Part shown: positions 58,933 to 64,000 of the stretch, piece by piece
How the letters are laid out: every line of letters starts with the position of its first letter
Position numbering within the stretch: position 1 is the stretch's first letter
Assembly: GCF_003590795.1 (NCBI RefSeq)
Contig: NZ_QYUL01000003.1
Coordinates: forward strand, 372,001-436,000
DNA length: 64,000 nucleotides
Direction: 5' to 3'
Source of the DNA: Azospirillum cavernae
GTDB lineage: Bacteria; Pseudomonadota; Alphaproteobacteria; Azospirillales; Azospirillaceae
Program-made: the position numbers and the translations under genes
The notes under the pieces: generated by a model
What the model saw: the letters and a program-made list of their open reading frames with translations, nothing else
Told to the model about the DNA's origin: nothing
Databases searched by the model: none

Positions 58933-60096
58933 ATGCCGCCCATTCCTCCCCCCGCCAAACCCGCCGCCAAATCGGCTTGCGGATCGCTTGCCGCCTTCTG
59001 CCCGTGGGCGGGGGAGGAGGGGGTGCGGGTTTACTTGCGCCCGGTCGGGCTGATGCCGCTGGCCGCCTGGGCCAAGGGCGCGGCGGTGCCGTTGGCGGGC
59101 GGGCGTTTTTCGTTCGCCGCCGCTGAATTGATCGTCCGACAGCTTGACCGCCCCGACGGCGCGGACCGGATCGAGCGCGCCTTCGCCCCGCTGTCGGAAA
59201 TTCTCGCCTGGGGGTGGGAGCGGTCGCGGGGGGTGGCGGAAAGGCTGGATCGCCAGCTTGGCGCGCTGACCCGCGCCCGCCCGGCCTTCGCCGGGGTCGA
59301 TCTGAGCCGACCGCGCCTGATGGGCATCGTCAACGTCACGCCCGACAGCTTTTCCGACGGCGGCGACTTCCTCGACCCTGCCGCCGCCATCGCCCATGGC
59401 GAGGCGTTGGTCGCGGCGGGGGCCGACATCCTCGACATCGGCGGCGAATCCACCCGTCCCGGCGCGGCCCCCGTCCCCCCCGATGTGGAGGAGGCGCGCG
59501 TCCTGCCGGTGATCCGCCATTTCGCCGCCAAAGGCGTGGCCGTGTCGGTGGACACCCGCCACGCCCGCGTCATGGCGGCGGCCATCGGCGCGGGCGCGCG
59601 CCTCATCAACGACGTCGCGGGGCTGGCCGATCCGCTGGCCCTGCCGGTGGTGGCCAAATCGGGCGCGCCGGTGGTGCTGATGCACATGCAGGGCGAACCC
59701 GGCACCATGCAGAGCGACCCGCAGTACCGCGACGCCGCGCTCGACCTGTTCGATTGGCTGGAGGCGCGGGTGGCGGCCTGCGTCGCCGCCGGGGTGGCGC
59801 TGGACAAGATCGCGGTGGATCCCGGCATCGGCTTTGGCAAGACGGCGGCGCACAATGTCGAGATTTTGCGCCACGCGGCGCTGTACCACGCGCTGGGCTG
59901 CCCGCTGCTGATCGCGCTGTCGCGCAAGAGCTTCATCGGGCAATTGTCGCGCGGCGAGCCGCCACGGGCGCGGTTGGCCGGGTCGCTGGCCGCCGGTCTC
60001 GACTCGCTCAACCAAGGGGCGCAGATGCTGCGCGTCCATGACGTCGCCGAAACCGCCCAAGCCCGCGCCGTGTGGGAAGCGCTGCATCCGGTCTGA
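58933..60096 (+). CDS. folP: Dihydropteroate synthase
   Basis: 387 residues: a ~115-residue N-terminal extension (AAFCPWAGEEGVRVYLRPVGLMPLAAWAKG...) followed by a full DHPS domain. Hallmarks are LMGIVNVTPDSFSDGG, DILDIGGESTRPGA, DVAGLADPLALPVVA, DPGIGFGKTAAHN, and SRKSFIG. It condenses pteridine pyrophosphate with p-aminobenzoate in folate synthesis. The extension is larger than E. coli FolP and may be lineage-specific. It precedes glmM, the common order folP-glmM. Confidence 0.93.
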   Translation: MPPIPPPAKPAAKSACGSLAAFCPWAGEEGVRVYLRPVGLMPLAAWAKGAAVPLAGGRFSFAAAELIVRQLDRPDGADRIERAFAPLSEILAWGWERSRGVAERLDRQLGALTRARPAFAGVDLSRPRLMGIVNVTPDSFSDGGDFLDPAAAIAHGEALVAAGADILDIGGESTRPGAAPVPPDVEEARVLPVIRHFAAKGVAVSVDTRHARVMAAAIGAGARLINDVAGLADPLALPVVAKSGAPVVLMHMQGEPGTMQSDPQYRDAALDLFDWLEARVAACVAAGVALDKIAVDPGIGFGKTAAHNVEILRHAALYHALGCPLLIALSRKSFIGQLSRGEPPRARLAGSLAAGLDSLNQGAQMLRVHDVAETAQARAVWEALHPV

Positions 60097-60257
60097 CGAC
60101 GGATCGTCGCGATCCATAAGGGGTTGCCCTGACGCCTTTGTGACGAGGCTTGACCGCAGGGGCGGCGAGGGGCCAAGAAGCAGCGTCATCGCTCCGTCAT
60201 CACCGCTTGCGCGGGTGGATTGGGCGACGGCTTCACGTTTCTTCCCGAGGTTTTCCC

Positions 60258-61634
60258 ATGACGCGACACCTGTTCGGCACCGATGGCATTCGCGGCACGG
60301 CCAACGTCGATCCGATGACCGCCGAAACGGCGTTGCGGGTGGCGATGGCGACGGCGCTGCAATTCCGCCGGGGCAACCACCGCCACCGGGTGGTGATCGG
60401 CAAGGACACGCGCCTGTCCGGCTATTTGCTGGAACCGGCGCTGACCGCCGGTTTCATCTCGATGGGCATGGACGTCGTGCTGGTCGGGCCGCTGCCGACC
60501 CCGGCGGTGGCCATGCTGACGCGGTCGTTGCGCGCCGACATGGGCGTGGTGATCTCGGCCTCGCACAACCCCTATCAGGACAACGGCATCAAGTTGTTCG
60601 GCCCCGACGGCTACAAGCTGTCGGACGAGGTGGAGATCGCCATCGAAACCCGGATGGGCCAGCCCTTCGCCCCCGATCTGGCCGGATCGCCCGACCTGGG
60701 CCGCGCCAGCCGGATGGAGGACGCGACCGGGCGTTACATCGAATATGTGAAGAACACCTTTCCGCGCGGCCTGCGGTTGGACGGGCTGAAGATCGTCATC
60801 GACTGCGCCAACGGCGCCGCCTACCGCGTCGCGCCCAAGGTGCTGTATGAGCTGGGGGCGGAGGTCATTCCCATCGGCGTCAGCCCCGACGGCACCAACA
60901 TCAACAAGGGCTGCGGCGCCACCGCCACGCAAAGCCTGCAAGAGCAGGTGATCTTCCACGCCGCCGATCTGGGCATCGCGCTGGACGGCGACGCCGACCG
61001 CCTGATTATGGTGGACGAGGCCGGGCGCCCGATTGACGGCGACCAGTTGATGACGTTGATCGCGTCGTCCTGGGCGGCGTCGCAGACGCTGCGCGGCGGC
61101 GGGGTGGTGGCGACGGTCATGTCGAATCTCGGCATGGAGCGGCACCTCACCGGCCTTGGCCTGCATCTGGCGCGCACGCCGGTCGGCGACCGTTACGTCG
61201 TCGAAATGATGCGGGAGCGCGGTTACAACGTCGGTGGCGAGCAGTCGGGCCATGTCGTGCTGTCCGATTACTCGACGACCGGCGACGGGTTGATCGCCGC
61301 GCTTCAGGTTCTGGCGGTGCTGATCCAGTCGAACGGCCGCCCGGCCAGCGAGCTGTGCCGCGTCTTCGCCCCGGTGCCGCAAAAGCTGACCAACGTGCGC
61401 TTTTCCCCCGGTTCCACGCCGCTGGACGACAAGATGGTGCAAAGCGCCATCCGCGACGGCGAGGCACGTCTGGCCGACAGCGGGCGTCTGCTGATCCGCA
61501 AATCGGGCACCGAACCCTTGATCCGCGTGATGGCCGAGGGCGACGACGAGGCCTTGGTCCTTCAGGTGGTCGCCGACATCGCTGAGTCCATCCGGGTCAG
61601 CGCCGAAACTTCCGCAGCGGGAGCCGCATCATGA
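60258..61634 (+). CDS. glmM: Phosphoglucosamine mutase
   Basis: 458 residues. GlmM converts glucosamine-6-phosphate to glucosamine-1-phosphate for peptidoglycan and LPS precursor synthesis. The active-site phosphoserine is Ser102 in ISASHNPYQDNG, with the metal loop DGDADR and sugar-binding GGEQSGH, and the C-terminal RKSGTEPLIRVM phosphate site. It follows folP and is overlapped by thiD by 4 bp, so glmM-thiD are co-translated. Confidence 0.96.
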   Translation: MTRHLFGTDGIRGTANVDPMTAETALRVAMATALQFRRGNHRHRVVIGKDTRLSGYLLEPALTAGFISMGMDVVLVGPLPTPAVAMLTRSLRADMGVVISASHNPYQDNGIKLFGPDGYKLSDEVEIAIETRMGQPFAPDLAGSPDLGRASRMEDATGRYIEYVKNTFPRGLRLDGLKIVIDCANGAAYRVAPKVLYELGAEVIPIGVSPDGTNINKGCGATATQSLQEQVIFHAADLGIALDGDADRLIMVDEAGRPIDGDQLMTLIASSWAASQTLRGGGVVATVMSNLGMERHLTGLGLHLARTPVGDRYVVEMMRERGYNVGGEQSGHVVLSDYSTTGDGLIAALQVLAVLIQSNGRPASELCRVFAPVPQKLTNVRFSPGSTPLDDKMVQSAIRDGEARLADSGRLLIRKSGTEPLIRVMAEGDDEALVLQVVADIAESIRVSAETSAAGAAS

Positions 61635-62431
61635 AGGGTCGCGTTCTGATCGTCGCCGGGTCGGATTCGGGTGGCGGCGCCGGCATCCAGGCCGACATCA
61701 AGACGGTCAGCGCGCTGGGGGCCTACGCCGCCACCGCCATCGCCGCGTTGACGGCGCAGAACACCCAAGGCGTCTATGGCGTCTTGCCGATTGATCCGGC
61801 CTTCGTCGCGCTTCAGATGAAGGTGGTGCTGGAGGACATCGGCGCCGACGCGGTGAAGATCGGCATGCTGGCCAACGCCGCCGTCATCGAAGCGGTGGCG
61901 ACGGAGTATGAGGCGCAGGGCGGCAACGTTCCGCTGGTCGTCGATCCGGTGATGATCGCCAAGAGCGGCCATTTTCTGCTGGAGCCGGACGCGGTGCTGA
62001 CTCTGCGCAAACGGCTGCTGCCGCTGGCGGCCATCGTCACCCCCAATCTGCCGGAGGCCGAGGCGTTGACCGACGTGCCGATCCGCGATCTGGACGGCAT
62101 GCGCCAAGCCGCCAAACTGATCCTGACCTTCGGCCCCCGCGCGGTGCTGCTGAAGGGCGGGCATCTGGAGGATGACCGGCTCTATGACCTGCTGTTGAGC
62201 GAAGACGGCGAGACCGTGTTCGAGGGCGCGCGGATTCACACGCCCCACACCCACGGCACCGGCTGCACCCTGGCCTCGGCCATCGCCGCCGGTCTGGCGC
62301 AGGGATTGAACACGCACGACGCGGTCGCCCGCGCGCGGGCCTATGTGGAAACGGCGATTTTGACCGCGCCGGGCTTGGGCCATGGCCACGGCCCGTTGAA
62401 CCATCTGCACACGGTTCGCGATTTTCCCTAA
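61631..62431 (+). CDS. thiD: Hydroxymethylpyrimidine/phosphomethylpyrimidine kinase
   Basis: 266 residues, standard ThiD length. Visible motifs are VAGSDSGGGAGIQADIKT (substrate/phosphate loop), ALTAQNTQGV, KIGMLAN, DPVMIAKSG and the anion-hole signature THGTGCTLASAIAA. It makes HMP-PP for thiamine synthesis. Four-base overlap with glmM. A GC-rich hairpin follows before the convergent chemoreceptor. Confidence 0.95.
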   Translation: MKGRVLIVAGSDSGGGAGIQADIKTVSALGAYAATAIAALTAQNTQGVYGVLPIDPAFVALQMKVVLEDIGADAVKIGMLANAAVIEAVATEYEAQGGNVPLVVDPVMIAKSGHFLLEPDAVLTLRKRLLPLAAIVTPNLPEAEALTDVPIRDLDGMRQAAKLILTFGPRAVLLKGGHLEDDRLYDLLLSEDGETVFEGARIHTPHTHGTGCTLASAIAAGLAQGLNTHDAVARARAYVETAILTAPGLGHGHGPLNHLHTVRDFP

Positions 62432-62443
62432 ACTCGACGACCG

Positions 62444-62474
62444 CCGCCGCCCGGCGTTCAAGGCCGGGCGGCGG
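62444..62474. terminator. GC-rich hairpin between convergent thiD and chemoreceptor
   Basis: Perfect 12-bp stem CCGCCGCCCGGC / GCCGGGCGGCGG with a 7-nt loop, placed between two convergent stops. There is no T-tract, so bidirectional termination is plausible but unproven. Confidence 0.5.
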
Positions 62475-62482
62475 GGACGTTG

Positions 62483-64000
62483 TCAGAAAGCGACGGCGGA
62501 GCTTGGCGTCGCCCCGACCGGCCCGCGCCGATCCAGCGCGTCGAGAACGGCGATGACGTCGGCGGAGGCGCGTTCCACCTCAGTCACCTCCTGCAAAGCG
62601 CGAGGCATGTCGCCGTCGGCGTAGGCCTTGGCCGCCGCCTTGCCGTGATCGTGGACGCTGCGGTGCGGCGCTTCCAGGCGGGCGAAATCCGGGCTGTTTC
62701 GGTAGGGCAACGAGGCCGGGCCGTAATACCATTTGCCCAACCGGCAATTTTCATGGCTGGCCAGTTCGTCGGCCCGCAAGGTTTCCAGCCCGACCAGCAT
62801 GTCGGCCAAACGTTTTTTCCAAATGACGTGATCGACCTTGGCGATCTTGATGATCTTGCCGGGGATGTCCTGCTCGAACAGCACCTTCAACTGGTTGCCC
62901 AGCAGGGTTTCGACGCCGCGCGTCGCCTCGACGCTGCGCAGGATCGACGCGCTGTTGGCGGCGCTGCTTTCGGCGATGCGGGCGGTTCCGGCGGCGACCT
63001 CGTTCGCGGCGGCGGATTGCTGGGTCAGCACGCTGGCGATGTCCGACATGCGCTGTTCGGTGCGGTCGATGTGATGGCCGATGTCGGCCATGCGGTCGCT
63101 GACCGCGCGGATCGCCTCCTGCCCGCCCTGAACGGCGCGGGTGCCATCCTCCATCGAGGTGATGATGGCGCTCATTTCGCTTTTCAGACCTTCGATGCGC
63201 AGGCGGATGTCTTCGGTCGCCCGCGCGGTCTGGTTGGACAGGCCTTTCACCTCGCTGGCGACGACGGCGAAACCCTTGCCCGCTTCGCCCGCGCGCGCCG
63301 CCTCGATGGTGGCGTTCAGCGCCAGCAGGTTGGTCTGCTTGGCGATGGCCTCGATGGTGGAGACGATTTCGGCGATGCGTTCGGAGGCGACGGACAATTC
63401 GCTGACGCGCCGCGCCGCGCTTTGCACCGCGTCGGCGATCACCCCCATGCGCCCCACGGCGTCGGTGACGGTGCGCCCGCCGTCCGCCGTCACGCTTTGC
63501 GCCTCGGTCGCCAGCGTCGCCACCTCGCGGCTGCGCGCCCAAATCTCTTGAATGCCGGTGACGGTTTCTTCGGTCGCGGCGGCGATGGCCTGGGATTCAT
63601 GATCGACCGCGCGCAACTGGCCCACCATGTGGGCGTTGGCGACGGCGGAATCGTTGATGGCGATGGCGGCCTCCACCGTGCGGTCCATCAGGGCGGCGGC
63701 GACGCCGTCCATCGCCTTGCTGGTTTGCAGCGAGGTCTGCGACTGGGTGTAGACGGCCAAGGTGCGGTCCAGATCGAAGGACACCGCCCGGATGACCGCC
63801 GCCACCGCCGCGTCCGCCGTTCTGGGCCGCCAGCGCAGCGCCTTGCGGACGATGCCGACCAGATCGCTGAGCGCGATGGCGTAGGCGCCGATGTACCAGG
63901 AGGGTTCCAGGCCGATGCGCTGGTGCGCCAAACCGACGGCGTGGCAGCGGGCCTCATGCTCCGCCGATCCAACATCGCGGAACAGGCGGCGCCAATGGTC
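62483..64000 (-). CDS. Globin-coupled chemoreceptor with C-terminal CZB domain, 5' end missing
   Basis: Runs off the right edge. The frame stays open to position 64000 (…RRLFRDVGSAEHEARCHAVGLAHQRIGLEPSWYIGAYAIAL), so the start lies outside. The N-terminal part matches a protoglobin sensor: the segment HxRIGLEPxxYIGAY is a family hallmark, indicating heme-based sensing of O2/NO. Then follows an MCP signalling domain without a membrane helix (IEAIAKQTNLLALNATIEAARAGEAGKGFAVVASEVK). The C-terminus is a CZB zinc-binding domain (HVIWKKRL, SHENCRLGKWYYG, HRSVHDHGKAA). The receptor is therefore cytoplasmic and probably controls aerotaxis or redox taxis. Confidence 0.85.
   Translation of the reverse strand, partial: DHWRRLFRDVGSAEHEARCHAVGLAHQRIGLEPSWYIGAYAIALSDLVGIVRKALRWRPRTADAAVAAVIRAVSFDLDRTLAVYTQSQTSLQTSKAMDGVAAALMDRTVEAAIAINDSAVANAHMVGQLRAVDHESQAIAAATEETVTGIQEIWARSREVATLATEAQSVTADGGRTVTDAVGRMGVIADAVQSAARRVSELSVASERIAEIVSTIEAIAKQTNLLALNATIEAARAGEAGKGFAVVASEVKGLSNQTARATEDIRLRIEGLKSEMSAIITSMEDGTRAVQGGQEAIRAVSDRMADIGHHIDRTEQRMSDIASVLTQQSAAANEVAAGTARIAESSAANSASILRSVEATRGVETLLGNQLKVLFEQDIPGKIIKIAKVDHVIWKKRLADMLVGLETLRADELASHENCRLGKWYYGPASLPYRNSPDFARLEAPHRSVHDHGKAAAKAYADGDMPRALQEVTEVERASADVIAVLDALDRRGPVGATPSSAVAF

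Noticed and set aside
1..64000. CRISPR arrays, tRNA or rRNA genes
   Set aside because: No regularly spaced identical repeats were seen, and no cloverleaf or rRNA-like conserved block was found on reading.

Overview
The window is GC-rich (most codons end in G or C) and densely coded on both strands. It reads like the chromosome of a flagellated, chemotactic alphaproteobacterium, most likely of the Rhodospirillales (Azospirillum/Magnetospirillum-like). Supporting this are a DUF4175/TIGR02302-type protein, an MJ0042 zinc-ribbon/DUF3426 protein, FlaF- and FlaG-like proteins, a long folP with an N-terminal extension, and three chemoreceptors with unusual accessory domains (PilZ, globin/CZB). The genus is not fixed. 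I saw no rRNA, tRNA, CRISPR array or intact insertion sequence.

Layout. 1-2.3 kb: the 3' end of a hybrid sensor kinase, then an AT-rich gene with PPPTRFG/QAK repeats and a Cys-His core that resembles CNF1/CheD-type deamidases, then a broken EAL-domain remnant. 2.3-13.9 kb: mostly housekeeping and hypothetical genes (PBP4-type dacB, an FHA protein, a phosphopantetheinyl transferase, purC, a 2-hydroxyacid dehydrogenase, a PAP2 phosphatase, FlaG-like and small proteins, a LysR regulator, a LysE exporter). 13.9-20.3 kb: TRAP permease genes dctQM with a 7TM sensor kinase, a glutathione S-transferase and a chemoreceptor. 20.3-21.4 kb: an AT-rich island with one orphan membrane protein.

21.4-32.5 kb: an AGE-family epimerase and a PAS/sigma-54 activator, then ccoG, a DUF983 gene and a MocR regulator. 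Facing them on the minus strand is a 3-hydroxybutyrate/acetoacetate operon (SRPBCC protein, gntP-type permease, scoA, scoB, bdhA). It is preceded by an excellent -24/-12 promoter (TGGCACG-N4-TTGC) and a 14-bp palindrome. The sigma-54 activator about 8 kb away resembles HbcR of Pseudomonas, so the two probably form one regulatory unit. infC follows, apparently started at an ATA codon.

33-41 kb: hemP with a possible Fur site, a LacI regulator, an MFS exporter behind a perfect 20-bp palindrome, a MocR regulator divergent from a degradative HMG-CoA reductase, and a branched-chain-type binding protein. Mevalonate breakdown would yield acetoacetate, which the scoAB operon can consume. 41-50 kb: a block of four signalling genes (PAS kinase, REC-HDOD, REC-kinase, REC with degenerate GGDEF/EAL-like output) next to an HBM-HAMP-MCP-PilZ chemoreceptor, pointing to c-di-GMP-linked taxis control. 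50-64 kb: DUF4175 protein, DMT exporter, FlaF-DUF2934 fusion, outer-membrane protein, APH/P-loop ATPase, universal stress protein, cytochrome b561, folP-glmM-thiD, and a globin-MCP-CZB chemoreceptor that runs off the right edge.
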